Part shown: one piece after another, positions 1 to 9,377 of the stretch
How positions within the stretch are numbered: position 1 is the first letter of the stretch
Layout: each line of letters begins with the position of its first letter
NCBI GenBank assembly: GCA_001724355.1
Contig: MEEF01000035.1
Location: 1 to 32,321 of the forward strand
Reading direction: 5' to 3'
Source: Mesorhizobium sp. SCN 65-20
Lineage (GTDB): Bacteria > Pseudomonadota > Alphaproteobacteria > Rhizobiales > Rhizobiaceae
DNA: 32,321 nucleotides
Made by a program: the position numbers and the translations under genes
The notes under the pieces: model-generated
The model's input: the letters and a program-made list of their open reading frames with translations, nothing else
The model's database searches: none
Told to the model about the DNA's origin: nothing

Positions 1-439
1 GGGCGAGCGCAACGCGCTGCCGCTGGCCGCCCGAAAGCTGCCCCGGCTTGCGGCTGCCGTAGCCGGGCAGGTGCACCAGCTTGAGTGCGTCTTCGGCCTC
101 GCTCAGGCGCTGTTCCTTGCCGACGCCCTTGACCATCAGCCCGTAGGCGACGTTGTCGAGCACGTTGAGATGCGGGAACAGCGCGTAGTCCTGGAACACG
201 GTGTTGACGTTGCGCCGGTAGGGCGGCACGCCCTCGGCGCGGTCGCCGAAGATCGAGATGCTGCCCGACGTCGGCTGCTCGAAGCCGGCGATCAGCCTGA
301 GGCAGGTGGTCTTGCCGGACCCCGACGGCCCCAGCATGGCGAAGAACTCGCCCGGCTTGATTTCGAGGTCGACCGCATCCACGGCGCGCACGGCGCCGAA
401 GTGACGCGAGACTTTCTGGAATGAGACAGCTGGGGTCAT
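1..439 (-). CDS. ydcT: Polyamine-type ABC transporter ATP-binding protein, YdcT/PotA-like (partial)
   Basis: ATPase of an importer of the spermidine/putrescine (PotA) class. It would act on the cytoplasmic face of the membrane to power uptake of the ligand bound by the YdcS-like protein encoded just upstream. The 146 residues visible hold the Walker A motif GPSGSGKT (about residues 38-45), the Q-loop in VFQDYALFPH, and the signature LSGGQRQRVALA at the window edge. Walker B, the H-loop and the TOBE domain lie outside the window. The ATG at 439 opens an MTPAVSFQKV start typical of the family. The permease genes are not visible and presumably follow to the left. The ABC fold is certain; the polyamine assignment rests on the neighbour. 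Confidence 0.88.
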   Translation of the reverse strand, partial: MTPAVSFQKVSRHFGAVRAVDAVDLEIKPGEFFAMLGPSGSGKTTCLRLIAGFEQPTSGSISIFGDRAEGVPPYRRNVNTVFQDYALFPHLNVLDNVAYGLMVKGVGKEQRLSEAEDALKLVHLPGYGSRKPGQLSGGQRQRVALA

Positions 440-464
440 GTCGTTGTCCGACTCTTCAGATATA

Positions 465-580
465 GAGGGGCGCCGCCCCTCATCCGCCTGCCGGCACCTT
501 CTCCTAGTCGAAACCGGGAGAAGGGCAAGGCGATGACATGGCCAACCTCCCTTTTGTGGGAAGGTCGCGCCGAAGGCGCG
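465..580. repeat. Composite intergenic palindromic repeat between ydcS and ydcT
   Basis: The 220-bp gap between the two transporter genes is full of inverted repeats. GAGGGGC/GCCCCTC has a 3-nt loop (465-481), CCTTCTCC/GGAGAAGG a 12-nt loop (497-524), and CGCGCC/GGCGCG a GAA loop (566-580). The stretch resembles a dispersed palindromic element that I recall as common between genes in Mesorhizobium-like genomes; that family assignment is from memory. In the transcript these hairpins would separate the binding-protein message from the ATPase message. The remainder up to 659 holds no gene I can support. Confidence 0.6.
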
Positions 581-659
581 GATGGGGGGTAGATGCACCA
601 TGTGGCACACCCACACCCCGGCGCCACGCGTCGTCCCGTCCCGCAAGGGGGGGTAGGGC

Positions 660-1820
660 TCAGCGGCCGCCGATCACGCCGATATAGTCCGACACCCAGC
701 GGTAATAGGGCACGCACTGGTCGTTCTGGCTGGCGCATTTCGACACCGGCGTCTTCCAGAACCTGATCTTGGCGAAGTCCTCGAAGCCGTTGGGCTTGCA
801 GCCCTCGTCACCGAGCAGCGCATTGCCCTGGCAGGCCGCCGGCACAGTCGGGTTGGAGCCGAACCAGGAAGCGAGGTCGCCCTGCAGCTTCGGGTTCAGC
901 GAGTGCTCGAGCCACATATAGGCGCAATTCGGATTGGCGGCATCGACATGCATCATCGTCGTGTCCGCCCATCCCGTCGCACCCTCTTCCGGCACGGTCG
1001 AGGCGACCGGCTGCTTTTCGGAGGCCAGAAGGTTGACCTGGAACGGCCACGAACCGGAGGCCACCACGCCCTCGTTCTTGAAGTCGTCGACCTGGATCAT
1101 GGCGTCGTGCCAATAGCGGCCGACGAGCGTGCGCTGCTGGCGCAGCAGGTCGAGGGCGGCCTTGTACTGGTCCTCGTTGAGCTCGTAGGGATCCTTGATG
1201 CCGAGCTCGGGCTTGTGGGCCATCAGGTAGTTGGCGGCGTCGGCGATGTGGATGGCGCCATCATACGCCTGGACGCGGCCCTTGTTGGACTTGCCGTCGG
1301 GCAGGTTCATCTCCTCGAAGACGACGTTCCAGCTCTTGGGCGCCTCCTTGAAGACGTTGGTGTTGTACATCAGCACGTTCGGACCCCACTGGTAGGGCAC
1401 GCCGTAGTGCTTGCCGTCGACGGTGAACCAGGGCGCATCCTTGAGGCGCTCGTCGATCGTCGACCAGCTCTTGATGAGGTCGGTGTTGATCTGCTGGACG
1501 CGCTTGCCGGCGACCAGCCGCAGCGATGCGTCGCCCGAGGCGGTGACAAGGTCGAACCCGCCCTCGTTCATCAGCGCGACCATCTCGTCCGAGGTGGCAG
1601 CGGTCTTGACGTTGACCTTGCAGCCAGTCTGCTTTTCGAAATCCGTCACCCAGTCGTAGTTCTTGTCGGTCTCGCCGCGCTCGATGTAGCCGGGCCAAGC
1701 GATGATGTTGAGCTGGCCTTCACCCTTGCCAACCTCCTTCAGCATCTCCTGCGCCAAGGCCTGGCCGGAAAAGCTGCACGCCAAGGCTATGGCCGTGCAG
1801 GATTTCAGAATTGATTTCAT
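660..1820 (-). CDS. ydcS: Periplasmic substrate-binding protein, YdcS-like (polyamine-type ABC importer)
   Basis: Family 1 extracellular solute-binding protein of 386 residues. The segments IIAWPGYIERG, VNVKTAATSDEM, LVTASGDASLR, PYQWGPN, NLPDGKSNKGRVQAYDG and FKNEGVVAS match what I know of E. coli YdcS closely, so this is an orthologue-level call. A signal peptide is visible with likely cleavage after ALA (residue 23). YdcS belongs to the YdcSTUV system, linked to putrescine uptake in E. coli, where YdcS has also been reported to have polyhydroxybutyrate synthase activity; neither role is shown here. The start is supported by GGGAGGA seven bases upstream of the ATG. It lies downstream of the LysR gene and upstream of ydcT on the same strand. 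Several C-terminal cysteines could form disulfides in the periplasm. Confidence 0.9.
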   Translation of the reverse strand: MKSILKSCTAIALACSFSGQALAQEMLKEVGKGEGQLNIIAWPGYIERGETDKNYDWVTDFEKQTGCKVNVKTAATSDEMVALMNEGGFDLVTASGDASLRLVAGKRVQQINTDLIKSWSTIDERLKDAPWFTVDGKHYGVPYQWGPNVLMYNTNVFKEAPKSWNVVFEEMNLPDGKSNKGRVQAYDGAIHIADAANYLMAHKPELGIKDPYELNEDQYKAALDLLRQQRTLVGRYWHDAMIQVDDFKNEGVVASGSWPFQVNLLASEKQPVASTVPEEGATGWADTTMMHVDAANPNCAYMWLEHSLNPKLQGDLASWFGSNPTVPAACQGNALLGDEGCKPNGFEDFAKIRFWKTPVSKCASQNDQCVPYYRWVSDYIGVIGGR

Positions 1821-1891
1821 GTCGATCCTCCCATCAGGGACCGCTTCCTCGGCGGTGTTGCCCTGAATGGAGCGTGCGGCGAAAGCGTCGG

Positions 1892-1937
1892 TTTCGCAAA
1901 TTCATTCGAAAGAAGGGTGATATCGGTTTTTCCGATA
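1892..1937 (-). promoter_or_regulatory. Candidate LysR-type operator region upstream of ydcS
   Basis: Two inverted repeats sit in the 127-bp gap between the LysR stop and the ydcS start. TATCGG-TTTTT-CCGATA (1921-1937) is a perfect 6-bp dyad. TTTCG-N10-CGAAA (1892-1911) is a perfect 5-bp dyad. LysR proteins usually bind interrupted T-N11-A dyads near the promoters they control, and the regulator gene is adjacent. Neither dyad is followed by a T-run on the minus strand, so a terminator for the LysR gene is less likely. The binding role is inferred. Confidence 0.4.
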
Positions 1938-1947
1938 CCGCATGCCG

Positions 1948-2859
1948 TCACAGCTTCTGGCGGACGGTCCTCTGTCCTTGGGCAATGCCGATGAAATCGC
2001 GTGCGGCGGCCGGAAGCGAGGATCCCCGTCGCCAGACCATGCCGACCTGCACGACGGGAAGCGAGCCCGACACGTCGCGGGATTCGATGCGGTCGCCTTC
2101 GAGCGACCATGGCCGGTAGACGAGGTCGGGCAGGAGCGCCACGCCTGCGCCGGTGGCTACCAGCGAGCGCACTGCCTCGACGGAGCGGGTGCGGAAGGCG
2201 ACATGCGGCTTGGCCCCAATGGCCGAAAGCAGCTTGCCGGTGTTCTCCTCGATCTCGTCGACCGACAGCATGATCAGCGGTTCGGTGGCGATGTCACCGA
2301 CGCCGATGATCTCGGCGGAGGCCAGAGGATGGCCGAGCGGCAGCCAGAGACGATAGGCCGAGACCTCGAGGATTTCCGACTGCAGCGCCATGCGGTCGCG
2401 CAGGTTTGAGGTCACCATGACGGCGACGTCGAGCTTGCCGCCCACGAGCAGGTGCTCGAGATAGTCGCCATTGTCCTCGATGGCCGAGATGTCGACCGCC
2501 GGATGCGCCCGCCGATAGCGGGCCAGAAGGTCCGACAGCACATAGCCGGCAACCAGGGAAGTGACCCCTAGCTTGAGCTGGCCGGTGGTCGGGGCATGAC
2601 CGCCGAAGAATGTGCGGCGGGCGTCCGACACGTCGGCCAGGATCTTGGTGGCGTGACGCAGGAACTGGTGGCCCTTGTGGGTGATGTTGAGGCCGCGTGG
2701 ATGGCGCTCGAACAGTTCGACGCCGAGGTCGGCCTCCAGTTCCCTGATCGCCTCGGTGACCGACGACTGCGAGATCGACAGGTTCTGCGCCGCGCGCGAG
2801 ATCGTGCCCTGCTCGGCGACGGCGACGAAGAACTGCAACTGGCGAAGCGTGAAGGCCAT
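1948..2859 (-). CDS. LysR-family transcriptional regulator
   Basis: A 303-residue LysR-type regulator of normal family length. The N-terminal winged helix-turn-helix (about residues 3-60) has the typical sequence LRQLQFFVAVAEQGTISRAAQNLSISQSSVTEAIRELEADLGVELFERH. It is followed by a linker helix and a periplasmic-binding-protein-like effector domain (about 90-300) starting at GQLKLGVTS. The gene lies upstream of ydcS on the same strand and divergently from the SnoaL-like gene, so it may control either. The ATG at 2859 has no clear Shine-Dalgarno, but the HTH begins directly after it and no better start is visible. The effector cannot be read from the sequence; a polyamine or related amine is a guess from the neighbours. 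Confidence 0.9.
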   Translation of the reverse strand: MAFTLRQLQFFVAVAEQGTISRAAQNLSISQSSVTEAIRELEADLGVELFERHPRGLNITHKGHQFLRHATKILADVSDARRTFFGGHAPTTGQLKLGVTSLVAGYVLSDLLARYRRAHPAVDISAIEDNGDYLEHLLVGGKLDVAVMVTSNLRDRMALQSEILEVSAYRLWLPLGHPLASAEIIGVGDIATEPLIMLSVDEIEENTGKLLSAIGAKPHVAFRTRSVEAVRSLVATGAGVALLPDLVYRPWSLEGDRIESRDVSGSLPVVQVGMVWRRGSSLPAAARDFIGIAQGQRTVRQKL

Positions 2860-2963
2860 GGCGCGGACTAAACAGGGCGGGAAGGAATTTGGGAAGGGGG
2901 AGCCATTCCGTCGCGCTTCAGCCGGCGCTAATAATGAGCGCGTGAAACGAATGGAGGATTGCT

Positions 2964-3449
2964 ATGCATCGCCGCCAGTTTCTCGCATCCGCTGTCGCAA
3001 CCGCCGCGCTGGTCGCCACAGCCCCTGCCTGGGCGCAGGAGGCGCCGCAGGCTGTCGTCGAGGCCTATCTCGCGGCCTGGAACGCTCATGACTCGGCCAA
3101 GGCCGCCGAGCTTTTCGCCGACAACGTCGTCTACTACGATGCTTCGGTCGGCAAACCCGTCGAGGGCAAGGACGCCGCCAAGTCCGGCGTGATCGACAAT
3201 TTCCTCAAGGCCGTGCCGGATGCGGTCTGGACCATGAAGGGCAAGCCGGTCGTGCAGGACGACCGCGTGTCGTTCGAATGGGAGTTCTCCGGAACCAACA
3301 GCGGCGACTGGGCCGACGGCACCAAGGCGACCGGCAAGAAGTTCTCCTTCACAGGCGCCTCGATGTTTTCGGTCAAGGACGGCAAGATCGTGAGCCAGAG
3401 CGATTATTACGACGCGCTGGGCTTCTACAAGCAGCTGGGGCTGATGTAG
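2964..3449 (+). CDS. Tat-exported SnoaL/NTF2-like protein
   Basis: A 161-residue small-domain protein. The N-terminus MHRRQFLASAVATAALVATAPAWAQ has a twin-arginine motif (RRQFL, residues 3-7), a hydrophobic stretch and a likely cleavage after residue 24, suggesting Tat export to the periplasm. The mature part is a single NTF2/SnoaL fold: VVEAYLAAWNAHDSAKAAELFADNVVYYD near the start and VKDGKIVSQSDYYDALGFYKQLGLM at the end are family hallmarks. SnoaL-like proteins include cyclases, isomerases and ligand-binding proteins, so no reaction can be assigned. GGAGG stands seven bases before the ATG. The gene diverges from the LysR gene and converges with DUF993, with four bases between the stop codons. 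Confidence 0.8.
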   Translation: MHRRQFLASAVATAALVATAPAWAQEAPQAVVEAYLAAWNAHDSAKAAELFADNVVYYDASVGKPVEGKDAAKSGVIDNFLKAVPDAVWTMKGKPVVQDDRVSFEWEFSGTNSGDWADGTKATGKKFSFTGASMFSVKDGKIVSQSDYYDALGFYKQLGLM

Positions 3450-3453
3450 CCGG

Positions 3454-4620
3454 TCAGGCGATGCCGTACTGGGTCATGAATGCCGCCATGCGCTCGACGG
3501 CGAGGTCCGGCTTGTCCAGCACATTGGCCTGGTCGGCGAGACGGAGGATGTCGGCATAGTGGAGCGCGCCGCGCGCGGACTGCATTCCGGCGGGCATGGT
3601 GAAGTGGCCCTGGTGGCCGTTGAGCCAGGCGAGGAAGACGACGCCGGCCTTGTAGTACTGGGTCGGCGCCTCGAAAATCTTACGCGACAGCGGCACCGTC
3701 GGCTCGATGGCGCCGCGGAAGGTGGTGAGGTCGTTGCGCGCGAGCGCTGACAATGCCTTGGAGGCTTGCGGCGCAACCGCATCGAAAATGCCGAGCAGAG
3801 CATGGCTGTGGTGCGTGCCGTCACCCTCGATCAGGGCGGCATAGTTGAAGTCGTCGCCGGTGAAGCAGATCACGCCGTCGGGCAGGCGGCGGCGCAACTC
3901 GACCTCGTAAGCCTGGTCGAGCAGCGAGATCTTGATGCCTTCGACCTTGTCCTTGTGGTCGGCGATGATGGAGAGAACCGTTTCCAGCGTGTCCTCGAAG
4001 CGGTCGCCGCCCCAGTAGCCGCCGAGCTCTGGGTCGAACATGTCGCCCAGCCAGTGGAGGACGACCTTGTCTCTGGCCTGGCCGAGGATGCGGCCATAGA
4101 CCTTGCGATAGTCGTCGGGGGACTTGGCGACGTGGGCAAGCGCCCGGCTCGCCATCATGATGGCACGGCCGCCATGCTGCTCGATAAAGCCGAGTTGTTC
4201 CTCATACGCTGAGATCACGTCGTCGAGCGAGCGCGCGTCGCGCTTGTCCAACTGGTCGGTGCCGGCGCCGCAGGCGAGGTCGGCGCCGGGAACGGTGCGC
4301 GCTTCGGCGAGTGAGCGTCGGATCAACTCCTGCGCGCCGGCCCAGTCGAGCCCCATGCCACGCTGCGAAGTGTCCATCGCCTCCGCGATCTTGAAGCCGA
4401 GAGACCAGAGATGATGGCGGAAGGCCATGGTCGCATCCCAGTCGATGGCCGGGCTGTTCCAGGGCGTGGCGTCGGCCCAGGGATCGGAGACGACATGGGC
4501 CGCAGCATAGGCGATGCGGTTGAAAATGGGGGTCGTTGCCGGCCGTTCGGTCGGCGTGCCCGAGAGGGCGTAGGTCTCAATGGTGCGGTCCGCCCGCGGA
4601 AGTTTGACGTGCCTGGCCAT
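3454..4620 (-). CDS. DUF993 / dihydrodipicolinate-synthase-like TIM-barrel protein
   Basis: A 388-residue protein that I recognise as DUF993, often labelled dihydrodipicolinate synthase family. These proteins are predicted TIM barrels related to class I aldolases and lyases. A lysine in VEGIKISLLD (K230) sits where the Schiff-base lysine of that superfamily is expected; this is inferred by eye. HWLGDMFDPELGGYWGGD and FTGDDFNYAALIEGDG look like conserved active-site loops. The ATG at 4620 is preceded by GGGGAGG at good spacing. The gene is divergent from lacI, and its promoter carries the same operator palindrome as the lacI operon promoter, so it very likely belongs to the same pathway. A retro-aldol or dehydratase step on a keto-sugar is plausible but unproven. 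Confidence 0.85.
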   Translation of the reverse strand: MARHVKLPRADRTIETYALSGTPTERPATTPIFNRIAYAAAHVVSDPWADATPWNSPAIDWDATMAFRHHLWSLGFKIAEAMDTSQRGMGLDWAGAQELIRRSLAEARTVPGADLACGAGTDQLDKRDARSLDDVISAYEEQLGFIEQHGGRAIMMASRALAHVAKSPDDYRKVYGRILGQARDKVVLHWLGDMFDPELGGYWGGDRFEDTLETVLSIIADHKDKVEGIKISLLDQAYEVELRRRLPDGVICFTGDDFNYAALIEGDGTHHSHALLGIFDAVAPQASKALSALARNDLTTFRGAIEPTVPLSRKIFEAPTQYYKAGVVFLAWLNGHQGHFTMPAGMQSARGALHYADILRLADQANVLDKPDLAVERMAAFMTQYGIA

Positions 4621-4645
4621 GGGTTCCTCCCCTGATCGGCTGCAT

Positions 4646-4674
4646 CTCGTAATTTAGAACGTTCCAAATTTCAA
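4646..4674 (-). promoter_or_regulatory. Promoter of the DUF993 gene with LacI-type operator in its spacer
   Basis: On the minus strand TTGAAA (4674-4669) and TACGAG (4651-4646) are 17 bp apart and could be the -35 and -10 hexamers; the -10 is weak. The spacer is filled by AATTTAGAACGTTCCAAATT (4651-4670), a 20-bp palindrome with one mismatched pair (A4656/C4665). Its core matches the operator at 4876-4889. A LacI-type protein bound there would block RNA polymerase. Predicted transcription would start about 20 bases before the DUF993 ATG. Confidence 0.65.
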
Positions 4675-4867
4675 GTTGGAATTTTGCATCGGACTTGGCA
4701 GAGGCCGCGCTGCGGGATGGACCTGATCGCCTCCCTGACGATTCGGGACGTTGTAAATGTAGTAAATCGTTTGAATTGCCGGATTGTGCACAATTTCAGC
4801 ATTCTAGTGGCTAGGTCGTTCCGTTTGCCGCACAGGCAAGAATGGCCGCACCATCGATCTTCCTCGC

Positions 4868-4896
4868 TTGACAGTTTGGAACGTTCCAATTATTGG
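4868..4896 (+). promoter_or_regulatory. lacI operon promoter with perfect LacI-type operator in its spacer
   Basis: TTGACA (4868-4873) is a perfect -35, and TATTGG (4891-4896), 17 bp downstream, is a weak -10. Between them lies the perfect 14-bp palindrome TTGGAACGTTCCAA (4876-4889), a central-CG dyad typical of LacI/GalR operators. Placement between the hexamers implies autorepression of lacI and of the genes behind it. The rest of the 324-bp divergent gap (4621-4944) holds no gene; the only other structure noticed is a direct repeat GTAAAT at 4753 and 4762. Confidence 0.72.
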
Positions 4897-4944
4897 ACTC
4901 GCAAAACGGGCCGTAGATGCCCACCTGCAAGCCCTTCTGGGAGG

Positions 4945-6992
<2,048 letters not shown>

Positions 6993-6994
6993 CC

Positions 6995-8605
6995 ATGGGC
7001 AAGCATATCACCCCGGCCCAAGCCGCTGCGCTCATTCCCGATGGAGCCGTCGTGTCGGTGTCGTCGTCGAGCGGGCTCGGCTGCCCCGATTTGATGCTGA
7101 AGGCAATCGGCGAACGTTTTGAGGCGACCGGCCATCCGCGCGATCTGACGACGCTGCACCCCATCGCCGCCGGCGACATGAGCGGCATTAGGGGTGTCGA
7201 CTACATCGCCAGGAAGGGGCTCTTGAAGAAGATCATCGGCGGCTCCTATCCGTCGGGTCCGTCGAGCGCCGAGCCGCCGCTGATCTGGCAGATGATCGGC
7301 AATGAGGAGGTGGCTGCCTACAACGTGCCCTCGGGCATCATGTTCGACATGCATCGCGAGGCCGCTGCCAAGCGTCCGGGCGTGATGACCAAGGTCGGGC
7401 TCGACACATTCGTCGATCCGGACCGGCAGGGCTGCGCCATGAATGCGCGGGCTGCGGCCGAACCGCTGGTCAAGAAAGTCAATTTCGAGGGCGAGGACTG
7501 GCTCTATTTCCCGGCGATCAAGCCTGAGGTGGCAATCATCCGGGCGACGACCGCGGACGAGCGCGGCAACCTGACTTACGAGCACGAGGGCGCCTATCTC
7601 GGCGGTCTCGACCAGGCGCTCGCCGCCCGCAACAATGGCGGCATCGTCATTGCCCAGGTGAAGCGCATCACCAAGGACGGCTCGCTGCGCCCGCACGACG
7701 TGCGCGTGCCCGGCATGCTGGTCGACTACATCGTCGTCGACCCCGAGCAGAAACAGACGACGCAGACGGCCTACGACCCGGCGATCTCGGGCGAGATCAT
7801 GCGGCCGCTCGACAGCTTTCGCGTGCCCGAGTTCAACATCCAGAAGGTGATTGCGCGCCGCGTGGCGCAGGAGCTTGAGGCGGGCAGCGCCGTCAATCTC
7901 GGCTTCGGCATCTCGGCCAACGTGCCGCGCATCCTGCTGGAAGAGGGCCTACACGGCGAGGTGACCTGGGTGATCGAGCAGGGAGCTGTCGGCGGCGTGC
8001 CGCTGCTCGACTTCGCCTTCGGCTGCGCGTCGAACGCCGACGCCTTCATGCCGTCGCCCTACCAGTTCACCTATTTCCAGGGCGCGGGTTTCGACGCCTC
8101 GCTGCTGTCTTTCCTCGAGATCGACCGCAGCGGCTCGGTCAACGTCTCCAAGCTCAGCTTCCGGCCGCATGTGACGGCGGGCGCGGGCGGCTTCGTCGAC
8201 ATCACGGCAAGGGCCAAGAAGATCGTCTTCTCCGGCATGTTCAATGCTGGCGCCAAGCTCGATGTCGCTGGCGGCAAGCTGGTGATCGACAAGGAAGGCA
8301 AGCTCAAGAAGCTGGTCAATGAGGTCGAGCACGTCACCTTCTCGGGCCGGCGCGGCGTCGAGCAGGGCCAGGACATCACCTATGTCACCGAGCGCTGCGT
8401 GATGAAGCTGACGCCTCAGGGCATCGTACTGACCGAGATTGCGCCTGGCGTCGAGTTGCAGGCGCATATCCTCGACCAGTCGGAGTTTCCGCTGATCGTT
8501 TCGGACAAGTTGAAGCAGATGGATTCTGCGTTGTTTGCCGAGGCGCCGATCGGGCTCAAGCTGCCACGCAAGCCGGTGCGGAAGCTGGAGGCTGCCCATG
8601 GCTGA
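6995..8605 (+). CDS. Acetate/propionate-type CoA-transferase (class I, fused alpha-beta)
   Basis: A 536-residue CoA-transferase of the YdiF/Pct type, with both halves fused in one chain: N-terminal domain about 1-250, C-terminal domain about 275-520. The catalytic glutamate that forms the acyl-CoA thioester is E328 in WVIEQGAVGGVPLLDF, and the GSAVNLGFGISANVP segment before it is characteristic. It would move CoA from acetyl-CoA or another donor to a short-chain carboxylic acid in the cytoplasm. It begins two bases after afr, from ATG 6995; the open frame upstream lies inside afr and is rejected. It overlaps the hydratase gene by eight bases. A CoA-transferase is unusual directly beside sugar transport and keto-sugar reductase genes. 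The acid it uses cannot be read from the sequence. Confidence 0.9.
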   Translation: MGKHITPAQAAALIPDGAVVSVSSSSGLGCPDLMLKAIGERFEATGHPRDLTTLHPIAAGDMSGIRGVDYIARKGLLKKIIGGSYPSGPSSAEPPLIWQMIGNEEVAAYNVPSGIMFDMHREAAAKRPGVMTKVGLDTFVDPDRQGCAMNARAAAEPLVKKVNFEGEDWLYFPAIKPEVAIIRATTADERGNLTYEHEGAYLGGLDQALAARNNGGIVIAQVKRITKDGSLRPHDVRVPGMLVDYIVVDPEQKQTTQTAYDPAISGEIMRPLDSFRVPEFNIQKVIARRVAQELEAGSAVNLGFGISANVPRILLEEGLHGEVTWVIEQGAVGGVPLLDFAFGCASNADAFMPSPYQFTYFQGAGFDASLLSFLEIDRSGSVNVSKLSFRPHVTAGAGGFVDITARAKKIVFSGMFNAGAKLDVAGGKLVIDKEGKLKKLVNEVEHVTFSGRRGVEQGQDITYVTERCVMKLTPQGIVLTEIAPGVELQAHILDQSEFPLIVSDKLKQMDSALFAEAPIGLKLPRKPVRKLEAAHG

Positions 8606-9377
8606 CCAGCGCATCAAGGTCGAGTTCGACGGTCCCGTCGCGATCATCACGGCGGCCAGGCCGGACAAGCTCAACGCCTTCGACATCGACATGCTGAAGG
8701 CACTGTCTCAGGCCTGCGACGAGGTCGAGGCCAATGCGGACATCCGCGTCGCCATCCTCACCGGCGAGGGCAAGGCGTTCTCGGCGGGCGGCGACATCAA
8801 GGCCTGGGGCGGCATGACGCCCAACGAGTTCGGCCATGCCTGGGTGCGCTTCGGCCACCGCGTGTTCGAACGGCTGGCGACTTTGCGCATGCCGCTGATC
8901 GCCGCCATCAACGGCCACGCGCTGGGCGGCGGACTGGAGCTGGCTGTAGCCGCCGATATCCGCATCGCCGAGCGGCATGTGAAGATCGGGTTGCCGGAGA
9001 CCGGGCTCGGCATGGTGCCCGGCTGGTCGGGCACACAGCGGCTGGTGCGCCGCGCGGGTGCGCAGGTGGTGCGCAGAATGGCACTGGGCGGCGAGGTGTT
9101 TTCCGCCGACGAGGCAGCAGCGCTCGGGCTGGTCGACCATGTGGTCGAGACCGGCGGGGCCGTGGCTGCCGCGCGCGACTATGCGGCCAGGATTGCGGCA
9201 CGCGGCCCGGCTGCGGTCGAGGTCGCGAAGCTGATGATCGCGACCGCGAATGGCGAAGACAATGGCACCGCCGTAGAGGCGCTGGGCTCCATCCTCATGG
9301 CCAAGACCGGCGATCTCAAGGAAGGGCTTGCGGCCTTCAGCGAGAAGCGTGCCGCCAAATTTTCGGGAGAATGGTGA
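8598..9377 (+). CDS. Enoyl-CoA hydratase/isomerase (crotonase family)
   Basis: A 259-residue crotonase-fold protein. Both oxyanion-hole segments are present (AFSAGGDIKAW, residues 60-70, and GHALGGG, 106-112), as are the two hydratase glutamates, E114 in GGGLELAVAAD and E134 in GLPETGLGMVPGWSGTQRL. True hydratase activity is therefore likely rather than a different crotonase reaction. The C-terminus (DLKEGLAAFSEKRAAKFSGEW) is also typical. The gene starts inside the end of the CoA-transferase gene and its stop shares a base with the aldehyde dehydrogenase ATG, so the three are probably translated together. It would hydrate an enoyl-CoA formed after CoA activation. No acyl-CoA dehydrogenase or thiolase is present, so any beta-oxidation must be completed by enzymes encoded elsewhere. 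Confidence 0.9.
   Translation: MADQRIKVEFDGPVAIITAARPDKLNAFDIDMLKALSQACDEVEANADIRVAILTGEGKAFSAGGDIKAWGGMTPNEFGHAWVRFGHRVFERLATLRMPLIAAINGHALGGGLELAVAADIRIAERHVKIGLPETGLGMVPGWSGTQRLVRRAGAQVVRRMALGGEVFSADEAAALGLVDHVVETGGAVAAARDYAARIAARGPAAVEVAKLMIATANGEDNGTAVEALGSILMAKTGDLKEGLAAFSEKRAAKFSGEW

Noticed and set aside
436..738. 100-residue frame over the repeat between ydcS and ydcT
   Set aside because: It spans the palindromic repeat and the end of ydcS, has a biased Arg/Pro/Ser composition and no ribosome site; not a gene.
4684..4944. Upstream extension of the LacI protein by 87 residues
   Set aside because: It would place the promoter and operator inside the coding region, and the extra residues are unlike any LacI N-terminus; the HTH begins right after ATG 4945.
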